From contig JAFPUA010000209.1 in assembly GCA_017413305.1 (NCBI GenBank), positions 1 to 13,331 of the forward strand: DNA of 13,331 nt. Reading direction: 5' to 3'. The DNA is from Candidatus Ruminimicrobiellum caprinum (GTDB lineage: Bacteria; Elusimicrobiota; Endomicrobiia; Endomicrobiales; Endomicrobiaceae). Both the position numbers and the translations under genes were made by a program. How positions within the stretch are numbered: position 1 is the first letter of the stretch; every line of letters begins with the position of its first letter. Under the pieces are notes generated by a model. It saw only the letters and a list, made by a program, of their open reading frames with translations, was not told the origin of the DNA and did no database searches. This document shows positions 6,008 through 11,846 of this stretch, piece after piece.

Positions 6008-6952
6008 TTACTTTATAACCTCTTCTCCACACAAAGCGCAAATCTTTTCCCACTTTGCATCAACATCAGCCTGAATATTTGCCAACAATTCAGCATTGTG
6101 AGGTTTCAACAAATGTTTGAATCTGGACTGATGTTTGAAGAATTCGCCAACAGGAAGCTTCTTGCCGCCTCTTGGCTTCATGGTCATTTTATATTTGCCG
6201 TTTTCTACTTCATAAACAGGCCAAATACATGTATCAACAGCAAGTCTTACCATTTCCATGGAATCTTCCGGTTTGCAGCCCCAACCGAGTCTGCAAGGAG
6301 TTAATACATTGATAAATGTAGGACCGTCTGTATTTAATGCTTTCTGAACTTTAGTAATATAATCGTTCCAATTACCAATAATAGCCTGTGCTGCATAAGG
6401 AACATTGTGTGCTGCAATTATTGCAGTTAAATCTTTCTTAGGCTGTTCTTTACCCTGTTTAACTTTTCCAACTGGAGAAGTGGTTGCACTTGCACCTTGA
6501 GGTGTAGCACTACTTCTCTGAATACCTGTATTCATATATGCTTCGTTGTTATAGCAAACGTAAAGCATTCTGTGACCTCTTTCCATAGCTCCTGAAAGAG
6601 ACTGTAAACCGATATCATAAGTTCCACCATCACCACCGAAAGCGATGAATCTGATAGGTTCATCTTTTATCTTTCCCTGTCTGATTAAACTTTTATATGC
6701 TGCTTCTACTCCACTAGCTGTTGCTGCGGAATTTTCAAATGCACTGTGAAAGAAAGGAGTTTTCCAAGCTGTATAAGGAAATACTGAAGTGGAAACTTCC
6801 AAACAACCTGTTGCACTTACTACTACAACAGGTGTATCACCTGCTGCTATAAGGGTCTGCCTTGCAACTACGCCTGCACCGCAACCTGCACAGAGCCTGT
6901 GGCCGCCTGTAACTCTTTCGGCATTTTTACTTAATTCTTTTAAACTTGCCAT
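6008..6952 (-). CDS. porB: Pyruvate:ferredoxin oxidoreductase, beta subunit
   Basis: A 314-residue beta subunit of the four-subunit 2-oxoacid:ferredoxin oxidoreductase family. It binds thiamine pyrophosphate and a proximal 4Fe-4S cluster. The N-terminal CAGCGAG gives Cys21 and Cys24; Cys50 (ATGCLEV) and Cys220 or Cys226 complete the ligands. The TPP motif runs from GGDGGTYDIG (about 106-115) to NNEAYMNTG (135-143), the usual GDG-to-NN spacing. The complex converts pyruvate and CoA to acetyl-CoA and CO2 and reduces ferredoxin in the cytoplasm of anaerobes. It is last in the operon, 28 nt after porA, with GGAG 8 nt before the ATG. Neighbouring porA sequence favours pyruvate as substrate over other 2-oxoacids. 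Confidence 0.93.
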   Translation of the reverse strand: MASLKELSKNAERVTGGHRLCAGCGAGVVARQTLIAAGDTPVVVVSATGCLEVSTSVFPYTAWKTPFFHSAFENSAATASGVEAAYKSLIRQGKIKDEPIRFIAFGGDGGTYDIGLQSLSGAMERGHRMLYVCYNNEAYMNTGIQRSSATPQGASATTSPVGKVKQGKEQPKKDLTAIIAAHNVPYAAQAIIGNWNDYITKVQKALNTDGPTFINVLTPCRLGWGCKPEDSMEMVRLAVDTCIWPVYEVENGKYKMTMKPRGGKKLPVGEFFKHQSRFKHLLKPHNAELLANIQADVDAKWEKICALCGEEVIK

Positions 6953-6980
6953 TTTATATTCTCCTAAATAATTTTCTTAA

Positions 6981-8186
6981 TTACTTTATTCTTACATTAA
7001 TATATTCGACCGTTTTTGAAGCTTGTGCTTTACCCTTAGCAACTTCGTCTAAGTGCATATAAACATCTTTTATATGGTTCATATCAATTTCTCTTCCGCC
7101 TAAACCGTAAACATAGTTTTCAGTCTTAGGAGAAGTTACTCCGTTAGCATACATTGCACTTATTACATCGGAATATACCGGTGCAAATGTTCCCGAGCAA
7201 GAATCTGCTCTATCCAAAACTGCAACAGCTTTAACATTAGCTAAATCTTTTGCAATTTCGTCTGCAGGGAAAGGTCTGAAAATTCTTATTTTTATCAAAC
7301 CTGCTTTTATACCTTTTTCTCTCAATTCATTGATAACAGCTTTTGTTGTTCCTGCTGCTGAACCAATTGTAACGATAGCAATTTCTGCATCGTCCATTTT
7401 ATATTTTTCGTAAAAGCCGTACTCTCTTCCGAATTTATTTTTAAAATCTTTTGCTACATCGAGAATTATTTTCTTAGCATCTCTCATAGCCTGTGCCAAT
7501 TGGTATCTGTGTTCGAAATAATAATCCTGCATTTCGATAGAACCCAATGTGAAAGGTCTCTTGTAGTCCAACAAATATCTTTCAGGTTTGTATGTACCTA
7601 CAAATTCCTTAACATCTTCATCAGGATAAACTTCTGCTGCAGCCATGCAATGAGAAATAATGAAACCGTCTGTTGTAACCATTGTAGGAAGTTTTGCAGC
7701 TTCTGCTATTCTTACGGACTGAATCATATTGTCGTATGCTTCCTGAGGATCTTCAGAATAAATCTGTATCCAGCCTGCATCTCTTGCACCCATCGTATCG
7801 GACTGATCACCGTGGATATTGATAGGAGCAGATAATGCTCTGTTAACTTCTGCCATAACGATAGGAAGTCTCAAACCTGCAGCGATGTAAAGCATTTCCC
7901 ACATCAAAGCAAAACCTTGAGAAGAGGTTCCCGTCATTGCTCTTGCACCTGCAACCGATGCTGCTATTGTTGCAGACATTGCAGAATGTTCGCTTTCAAC
8001 TGCGACAAATTCCGTAGGAACTTTACCGTCAGCTACGAACTGTGAAAATATCTGTACTATTTCTGTTGCCGGTGTGATAGGATAAGCAGCGACAACATCG
8101 GGAGAAATTTGTCTCATAGCTTCTGCCATCATTTCATTTCCTGTCTTGGCAACTATTTTACCTTTAGAAAATATAGGTTTTACCAT
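6981..8186 (-). CDS. porA: Pyruvate:ferredoxin oxidoreductase, alpha subunit
   Basis: A 401-residue alpha subunit carrying the pyrimidine-binding and transketolase-like domains. Visible family blocks: AAYPITPATEIV (33-44), FVAVESEHSAM with the conserved Glu64 that activates TPP, GTSSQGFALMWEMLY (86-100) and NRALSAPINIHGDQSDTMGARD (115-136), a block typical of pyruvate-specific enzymes. The C-terminal third (about 265-385) is the transketolase C-terminal-like domain (IAIVTIGSAAGTTKAVINEL, VAVLDRADSCSG). It pairs with porB to form the catalytic core. It lies 32 nt after porD; GGAG is 11 nt before the ATG, a little far. Length is normal for the family. Confidence 0.94.
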   Translation of the reverse strand: MVKPIFSKGKIVAKTGNEMMAEAMRQISPDVVAAYPITPATEIVQIFSQFVADGKVPTEFVAVESEHSAMSATIAASVAGARAMTGTSSQGFALMWEMLYIAAGLRLPIVMAEVNRALSAPINIHGDQSDTMGARDAGWIQIYSEDPQEAYDNMIQSVRIAEAAKLPTMVTTDGFIISHCMAAAEVYPDEDVKEFVGTYKPERYLLDYKRPFTLGSIEMQDYYFEHRYQLAQAMRDAKKIILDVAKDFKNKFGREYGFYEKYKMDDAEIAIVTIGSAAGTTKAVINELREKGIKAGLIKIRIFRPFPADEIAKDLANVKAVAVLDRADSCSGTFAPVYSDVISAMYANGVTSPKTENYVYGLGGREIDMNHIKDVYMHLDEVAKGKAQASKTVEYINVRIK

Positions 8187-8218
8187 TTTTATATTTACTC
8201 CTTATAAATTTTCGTTAA

Positions 8219-8536
8219 TTATTTCTTTTCTTCTTCCATTGTTATTGCTGAAATCTTAGGTGGGCATTCTCTGGAACAAATTCCGCAGCCTTTGCAATGA
8301 TCATAGTCAATACCTACTACTATCATACCTTTTTTGCCTGCAGGATCCTGTGCAATTTGTATTGCAGCATCCGGGCAATATATCCAGCATGTTAAACAAC
8401 CAATACATTTATCTTTATTCCAAACAGGTTTTATTGATCTCCAAGGACCTGTTTTAAACTCTGCAGCAGTACCTGTTTCAACTATTCCGCCTGCAGGAAG
8501 TTCTGCAGCTGTTGGTTTGTGTTCTTGTTCTTTCAC
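8219..8536 (-). CDS. porD: Pyruvate:ferredoxin oxidoreductase, delta (ferredoxin-like) subunit
   Basis: A 105-residue 2x[4Fe-4S] ferredoxin-like subunit. Two complete cluster motifs are visible: CIGCLTCWIYCP (Cys44, 47, 50, 54) and CKGCGICSRECP (Cys81, 84, 87, 91). It passes electrons from the porAB core to external ferredoxin. The start is GTG at 8536, chosen because GGAGG lies 6 nt upstream; no in-frame ATG in the N-terminal region has a comparable site. The N-terminal 30 residues are a loose extension before the PWRSIKPVWN block common in PorD. It is 36 nt after porC and 32 nt before porA. Confidence 0.93.
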   Translation of the reverse strand: MKEQEHKPTAAELPAGGIVETGTAAEFKTGPWRSIKPVWNKDKCIGCLTCWIYCPDAAIQIAQDPAGKKGMIVVGIDYDHCKGCGICSRECPPKISAITMEEEKK

Positions 8537-8572
8537 TTGTTTCCTCCATATATTTGAAACAATTTTTTAAAA

Positions 8573-9151
8573 TTATGAATTTTTTACTTCGTCGTAAGCT
8601 CTCTGTATTGAGGTAATATTTCCATCAATAACTTCCGGTTTACTTCTGAACTTAACTTCAAGTTTCGCTCTTGTATCTTTCAAAACTCCATCGATATCAA
8701 GAGTACCGATAACTTTTACCAAAGCACCAAGCATTGGGGTATTAGGTCTATTCTGACCGATTGTTTCATTAGAAATTTTTGATGCATCGACAACATAAAC
8801 TTGTTCCTTTGCTATACCAAGTTTCTTTGCCATTTCGTCTGCGGAAAAAGATGTATTTACAATAACTTTTCCCTGTGTACCAACACCTTCGGTAACATCA
8901 ACTGCATCTATTAAGGATGGATCCAAAATAACTACATAGTTAGGTTCTGTAACCGAGCAATGAACCGTTATAGGATCATCTGAAACTCTGTTAAAAGATT
9001 GAACGGGAGCACCCATTCTTTCAGGACCATATTCAGGGAAAGCCTGAATATACTTTCCTGTTGACAAAACTGCCTGAGCAAACAACAGAGCTGCGGTTTT
9101 TGCACCTTGTCCGCCTCTGCCGTGCCAACGAACTTCAATCATCTTTGACAT
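8573..9151 (-). CDS. porC: Pyruvate:ferredoxin oxidoreductase, gamma subunit
   Basis: A 192-residue gamma subunit, first gene of the por operon. The family block EVRWHGRGGQGAKTAA (6-21) with the GRGGQG loop is intact, followed by FPEYGPERMGAPVQSFNRVSDDPI (38-61), as in PorC/PorG. In single-chain PFOR this corresponds to the domain linking the core to the ferredoxin module; CoA contacts have been assigned to this region. Start: AAGGAG lies 8 nt before ATG 9151; Met4 is a less likely alternative. The operon order C-D-A-B is a common arrangement. It is transcribed from the promoter at 9293-9321 with an unusually repeat-rich leader. Confidence 0.93.
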   Translation of the reverse strand: MSKMIEVRWHGRGGQGAKTAALLFAQAVLSTGKYIQAFPEYGPERMGAPVQSFNRVSDDPITVHCSVTEPNYVVILDPSLIDAVDVTEGVGTQGKVIVNTSFSADEMAKKLGIAKEQVYVVDASKISNETIGQNRPNTPMLGALVKVIGTLDIDGVLKDTRAKLEVKFRSKPEVIDGNITSIQRAYDEVKNS

Positions 9152-9221
9152 CTGCTTTACTCCTTGTTTATAGTTTATAAAAATAGTTTAAAAAAAGCTG
9201 AGCCGAACACTTCGTGTTCTT

Positions 9222-9242
9222 AGCTGAGAGCTGAGAGCTGAG
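9222..9242. repeat. 7-bp tandem repeat, unit AGCTGAG
   Basis: Three exact consecutive copies, with a fourth at 9196-9202 across a GAACAC-TTC-GTGTTC hairpin and a single copy at 9942-9948 upstream of the next gene. It lies inside the predicted transcribed leader of the por operon. Confidence 0.8.
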
Positions 9243-9292
9243 AAGCTTTCGGTGTTTTTCGTATAACGAAAAATCTTTTTATATCAAGTAAG

Positions 9293-9321
9293 ATTGTATC
9301 TATTTAAGAAAATTATGTCAA
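9293..9321 (-). promoter_or_regulatory. Sigma70-type promoter of the por operon
   Basis: On the minus strand: TTGACA (9316-9321), 17-nt spacer, TACAAT (9293-9298). The 14-bp palindrome TTATATTAATATAA lies 16 bp upstream of the -35 and could be a regulator site. Confidence 0.8.
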
Positions 9322-9398
9322 CTTTCTGTCATCCTGTTTATATTAATATAACAAAGTTATAGAAAACTAAGAATATTTTACAGTTGATGGCGAGGAAA

Positions 9399-9430
9399 GA
9401 CAGAGTTGTCGCTATGATTACAACTCTGTC
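9399..9430 (-). terminator. Hairpin downstream of the second pilin gene, likely terminator
   Basis: Perfect 11-bp arms GACAGAGTTGT (9399-9409) and ACAACTCTGTC (9420-9430) with a 10-nt loop containing GCTATG. On the minus strand the T tract is short (TTT, then CC). A second hairpin (9437-9459, 8 bp or more, also with GCTATG at its tip) lies between it and the stop. Confidence 0.6.
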
Positions 9431-9466
9431 CTAACGAGAACATTGCTATGTAATGTTCTATCAAAT

Positions 9467-9913
9467 TTAATATATTGTCGTGCCCGTAGTTCTGTTATGC
9501 ATTAAATGCAATTCAGAAACACCATTTCCTGAAACTATCGCATGAAAAAAATAACCTATTTTTGCCATATCCTTTGCTCCGGCACCGTGACCAATACAAA
9601 AATTTCTGTACCAATTATTATTTCTTGCATCTATTCCAAGCACCTCATCATAGTCAGTCCTCCCATAATATTGTCCGGCGCTTGAATTTTGCGCAAGTAA
9701 AAATACTCCGCTGTCATTATGATAATTTTGTTGAGCAGACAATATTGTACCCAATAAAGCATATCCTTCGGCCTGTTTGGCCTTAATTGAGTATGTGTTA
9801 TAAATTGGTCCCGATATTGCCGACAAAACAACAACTACCACCACTACCGTCATTAACTCAATTAAAGAAAAACCTTTCATTTTAAACGAAATGATTTTTT
9901 TGGATTTTTTCAT
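9467..9913 (-). CDS. Type IV pilin-like protein (second orphan prepilin)
   Basis: A 148-residue prepilin. The basic leader (MKKSKKIISFKMKG) is expected to be cut before Phe15 (MKG/FSLIELM); Glu at mature position 5 is present. The hydrophobic helix is very valine-rich (TVVVVVVVLSAISGPIY). A block AEGYALLGTILSAQQNYH follows, aligning by eye with AEAYTFLGAIREAQLLYR of the pilin-like gene at 4472-4906, so the two are paralogues; the C-terminal heads differ. One Cys (about 111) is present. AGGAG lies 7 nt before the ATG; an upstream ATG at 9918 runs into TGA after two codons. The gene stands alone, with a consensus promoter about 350 nt upstream, a long structured leader and hairpins after the stop. 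Which pilus or secretion system it serves cannot be judged. Confidence 0.88.
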   Translation of the reverse strand: MKKSKKIISFKMKGFSLIELMTVVVVVVVLSAISGPIYNTYSIKAKQAEGYALLGTILSAQQNYHNDSGVFLLAQNSSAGQYYGRTDYDEVLGIDARNNNWYRNFCIGHGAGAKDMAKIGYFFHAIVSGNGVSELHLMHNRTTGTTIY

Positions 9914-9948
9914 AGCATTTCTCCTTTTGTTTATACAAAGCAGCTGAG

Positions 9949-10005
9949 ATCTCTCGTCGTAATCACTGAGTGATTACTCACTCGAGATGACACTGCTATG
10001 CAGTA
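9949..10005. repeat. Two-module palindromic repeat C
   Basis: Outer arms ATCTC (9949-9953) and GAGAT (9984-9988), with an inner hairpin GTAATCAC/GTGATTAC (9959-9966, 9970-9977), followed by GACA. Module 2 is ACTGC (9992-9996), loop TAT, GCAGT (10000-10004). It has the same plan as repeats A and B. It lies in the leader of the second pilin gene. Confidence 0.65.
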
Positions 10006-10008
10006 TCA

Positions 10009-10260
10009 TTTTTTTGGATGTCTCAAAAGGATGTTTTGTATACAAAATAAAAGCGACTGTGTGTACGGTTAGCACCCAGTACAACACAGCCGCCATCTTT
10101 CGCCCACGAAGAGCGAAAGACAAATTATAAAAATAAATCAACATAGCCTTTGACTTATTCTTATAAATATTTTTGCGACTGTTTTTGGAGTGCTAACCCA
10201 TTTTGTTTTCACAAAAGTGGTGTCCTTTCGGACATCCAAAAACATTCAATATTTAGTTAA
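10009..10260 (-). ncRNA. Candidate structured leader RNA of unknown class
   Basis: Minus-strand RNA beginning just after a consensus promoter. Elements in 5' to 3' order: a junction stem 10236-10243 with 10181-10188; hairpin 10221-10234 (5 bp, GAAA loop on the RNA); hairpin 10198-10220 (9 bp, one bulge, GAAA loop); a free segment 10189-10197; hairpin 10125-10166 (17 bp, 8-nt loop); hairpin 10097-10119 (9 bp); hairpin 10053-10093 (14 bp, one bulge, 12-nt loop). The 12-nt loop (10068-10075) is complementary to the free segment (10190-10197), giving an 8-9 bp pseudoknot. G-U pairs present only on the minus strand occur in three of the hairpins. The two ends (10231-10242 and 10011-10022) are complementary over 12 bp. 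No ORF is present. The start is set by the promoter; the 3' limit is uncertain and may run into the pilin mRNA. I match it to no known class. Confidence 0.7.
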
Positions 10261-10267
10261 TATATTT

Positions 10268-10296
10268 ATTATAGCACAGATATATAAAATTGTCAA
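10268..10296 (-). promoter_or_regulatory. Perfect consensus promoter of the leader RNA / second pilin gene
   Basis: On the minus strand: TTGACA (10291-10296), 17-nt spacer, TATAAT (10268-10273), with TG one base before the -10. All twelve hexamer positions match sigma70 consensus. The -35 is embedded in a 9-bp hairpin sequence (10286-10306). Transcription should start near 10261. Confidence 0.88.
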
Positions 10297-10345
10297 AGAC
10301 AATTTTTGAGAATTGAATGATTGGAAGGAAAGAGGTATTTAATTA

Positions 10346-10383
10346 ACATAGATTCCCGCCCAACTGCGATGCGGGAATGACAG
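10346..10383. repeat. Palindromic repeat D (copy of A)
   Basis: Perfect 8-bp arms ATTCCCGC (10352-10359) and GCGGGAAT (10371-10378), preceded by ACATAG and followed by GACAG exactly as in repeat A at 2072-2103. The second, triloop module is missing here. Confidence 0.75.
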
Positions 10384-10393
10384 ACTAGACGGC

Positions 10394-10421
10394 AATGTAT
10401 AATGTACAACAAACGACAAAC
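10394..10421. repeat. Degenerate heptamers AATGTAT, AATGTAC, AACAAAC, GACAAAC
   Basis: Four in-register heptamers following repeat D. The first two are the reverse complement of the GTACATT units at 2174-2201, so repeat plus heptamer tract recur together at both loci. Confidence 0.6.
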
Positions 10422-10510
10422 TGCAATGAACTACAAAAAAATAAAAAAGATAAAACTTTACCAATAGATGTAAGGACAGTAAAAAACTGCAAAGTTTGAG
10501 ACGAAATGAA

Positions 10511-10566
10511 GAAACTCGCAAACGCGGTGTACAAAAGTGTACACGGTACATAAGTTTGCGAGTTTC
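10511..10566 (-). terminator. Long hairpin after rplI, possible end of the operon
   Basis: Arms GAAACTCGCAAAC (10511-10523) and GTTTGCGAGTTTC (10554-10566), 13 perfect pairs, with an inner GTGTAC/GTACAC stem (10527-10532, 10539-10544). It starts 28 nt past the rplI stop. There is no clean T tract, so it may stabilise the mRNA 3' end rather than terminate. Confidence 0.45.
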
Positions 10567-10594
10567 AATATTGTAGTCCAAAATTTGCTGTTTT

Positions 10595-11047
10595 TTACTT
10601 AGACTTTTCCTCAATTATGTCAACACTAACCTTTGCAATAACTTCAGGATGAAGTCTGATATTAATTGCAACTTTACCAACTTCTTTTATCGGAGCAGGT
10701 AACAAGATATCGTGTTTATTGATAACAAAATCCTGTTCTGCAAAAAGTTTTGCCAAATGAGCTGTTGTGATAGAACCGAAAATTTTTCCATTTTCGCCAA
10801 TTTTAACTTTAATTGAAAATTCTGCTTTTTCAATTTTTTCAGCAAGAGCTTTTGCATTATTAATAATTTCTTCTCTTTCTTTTTCAAGTCTTGTTTTTTC
10901 TCTTTCCCAAATTTTCATATTTTGGGCTGTAGCTTCCATAACAAGCTTTTTAGGTAATAAATAGTTTCTTGCAAAACCTGCAGCAACTTCTTTTATTTCC
11001 CCTTGTCTTCCTACATTTGTTATATCAGTTCTTAAAATAACTTTCAT
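10595..11047 (-). CDS. rplI: 50S ribosomal protein L9
   Basis: A 150-residue L9, normal length. The N-terminal rRNA-binding domain carries the family signature GRQGEIKEVAAGFARNYLLP (13-32). A long charged central helix follows (about 43-75, EREKTRLEKEREEIINNAKAL), then the C-terminal domain with GKIFGSITTAHLAKLF. L9 binds 23S rRNA near the base of the L1 stalk and its helix reaches toward the small subunit. It is the last gene of rpsF-ssb-rpsR-rplI, 15 nt after rpsR. AGGGGG lies 6 nt before the ATG. Confidence 0.96.
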   Translation of the reverse strand: MKVILRTDITNVGRQGEIKEVAAGFARNYLLPKKLVMEATAQNMKIWEREKTRLEKEREEIINNAKALAEKIEKAEFSIKVKIGENGKIFGSITTAHLAKLFAEQDFVINKHDILLPAPIKEVGKVAINIRLHPEVIAKVSVDIIEEKSK

Positions 11048-11062
11048 TTATTTCCCCCTGAA

Positions 11063-11332
11063 TTAGTTTACAGAAAATGGCAACAATGCCAACATTCTTG
11101 CTCTTTTTATTGCCTGACCTAATTCTCTTTGATGTTTTGCACATGTACCGGTAATATTTCCGGAAAGAATTTTTCCGCTGTCAGTAACAAAAGTTCTTAA
11201 AAGACTGACATTTTTGTAATCTATATCCATTTTGTCTGTGCAGAAACGGCATACTTTTCTTCTCATAACACCTTTTCTGAATTTACCTGCAGGTTTGCCG
11301 GCAGGGCGTGTATTTTTTTTCTCTATTGTCAT
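11063..11332 (-). CDS. rpsR: 30S ribosomal protein S18 (cysteine-containing form)
   Basis: An 89-residue S18. The core is recognised by RRKVCRFC (24-31), DYKNVSLLRTFVTDSGKILS (38-57) and the C-terminal AIKRARMLALLPF (74-86). Cys28, Cys31, Cys64 and His67 (CRFC ... CAKH) make a CxxC-CxxH set, the pattern of zinc-binding S18 variants; zinc binding itself is inferred. S18 pairs with S6 on the platform of the 30S subunit, which explains linkage to rpsF. The basic N-terminal tail includes PAGKPAGKFRKG. GGAGG lies 8 nt before the ATG; 19 nt separate it from ssb. Confidence 0.96.
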   Translation of the reverse strand: MTIEKKNTRPAGKPAGKFRKGVMRRKVCRFCTDKMDIDYKNVSLLRTFVTDSGKILSGNITGTCAKHQRELGQAIKRARMLALLPFSVN

Positions 11333-11351
11333 TTTTTATTCCTCCAAATTT

Positions 11352-11846
11352 TTAAAACGGAACTTCTTCATCATCCACTACATCAACATTATCGGAAACA
11401 TATTCGTTTCCTTGATCGCCCATATCAACAGAGCCTGACGGTTGCTGAGATTGCGACTGTTGATAAGAAGATGATTGTCCCTGACCTTCAACTCTTACCA
11501 AAAATTGAACTCTTGAAGCAACAACTTCAAGTCTTGATCTTTTGGAACCGTCTTGAGCCTGCCAGCTGCTGGTTTTAAGTCTGCCTTCAACATATACAGG
11601 CATACCTTTTTTTAATCTGTCAGCACATCTGTCAGCTTGATCGCCCCAAACAATTATGGGAACATATGTAGGGTCGGAATCTTTCCATTCCCCCGTAACC
11701 TGATCTTTAATTCTTGAACTCATTGCAATATCAAATCTGCAAATTGATTTTGATGTTGTTGTTCTCTTAAGTTCCGGATCTCTGGTCAATCTGCCTACTA
11801 AAATAACGCTATTTTGCTGCGGTATCTGATACATTGGCTGATTCAT
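11352..11846 (-). CDS. ssb: Single-stranded DNA-binding protein
   Basis: A 164-residue SSB. The OB-fold domain (about 12-120) shows NSVILVGRLTRDPELKRT, YVPIIVWGDQADRCADRLKKG and VYVEGRLKTSSWQ. It is followed by a Gln/Ser-rich flexible linker (121-150) and the acidic tip DDEEVPF, which recruits replication and repair partners. Binds ssDNA as a tetramer in the family. The start at 11846 has GGAG 7 nt upstream, and this places the first 38 nt inside the end of rpsF. An alternative start at Met5 would still overlap. It is typical for this operon position between rpsF and rpsR. Confidence 0.95.
   Translation of the reverse strand: MNQPMYQIPQQNSVILVGRLTRDPELKRTTTSKSICRFDIAMSSRIKDQVTGEWKDSDPTYVPIIVWGDQADRCADRLKKGMPVYVEGRLKTSSWQAQDGSKRSRLEVVASRVQFLVRVEGQGQSSSYQQSQSQQPSGSVDMGDQGNEYVSDNVDVVDDEEVPF

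Larger units (their letters stand above)
9152..9466. other. Intergenic region: por promoter and leader, terminator of the second pilin gene
   Basis: Read on the minus strand: hairpins after the pilin stop (9437-9459, 9399-9430), a 14-bp palindrome TTATATTAATATAA (9338-9351), the por promoter (9293-9321), then a leader of about 135 nt. The leader holds a triloop hairpin (9255-9273), three AGCTGAG heptamers (9222-9242), a GAACAC/GTGTTC hairpin (9205-9219), another AGCTGAG copy (9196-9202) and the porC SD. Confidence 0.7.
10297..10594. other. Intergenic region downstream of rplI
   Basis: About 300 nt with repeats only: part of the 10286-10306 hairpin, a near copy of the 5861-5879 word (10319-10337), a palindromic repeat (10346-10383), degenerate heptamers (10394-10421), a small CAGT/ACTG hairpin (about 10480-10495) and a long hairpin (10511-10566). 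An open frame on the minus strand across this region reads through the repeats and is not credible. Confidence 0.6.

Noticed and set aside
7500..7835. Plus-strand open frame of 111 codons inside porA
   Set aside because: Antisense shadow of a strongly conserved porA frame; Cys/Phe-rich composition typical of antisense reading.
9631..9834. Minus-strand open frame inside the second pilin-like gene
   Set aside because: It is the out-of-frame shadow of a gene with clear prepilin features; no SD or family resemblance.
10009..10260. RNase P RNA, tmRNA, SRP RNA, 6S RNA, cobalamin riboswitch or hammerhead ribozyme
   Set aside because: None of the signature conserved words or cores of these RNAs were found on the minus strand; the loop-to-junction pairing alone is not enough.
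10339..10614. Minus-strand open frame of 91 codons after rplI
   Set aside because: It overlaps the end of rplI, has no SD, and its translation is the readout of repeat D, heptamers and the 13-bp hairpin (FVVHCSLSFVVHYTLPSS). It is repeat DNA, not a gene.
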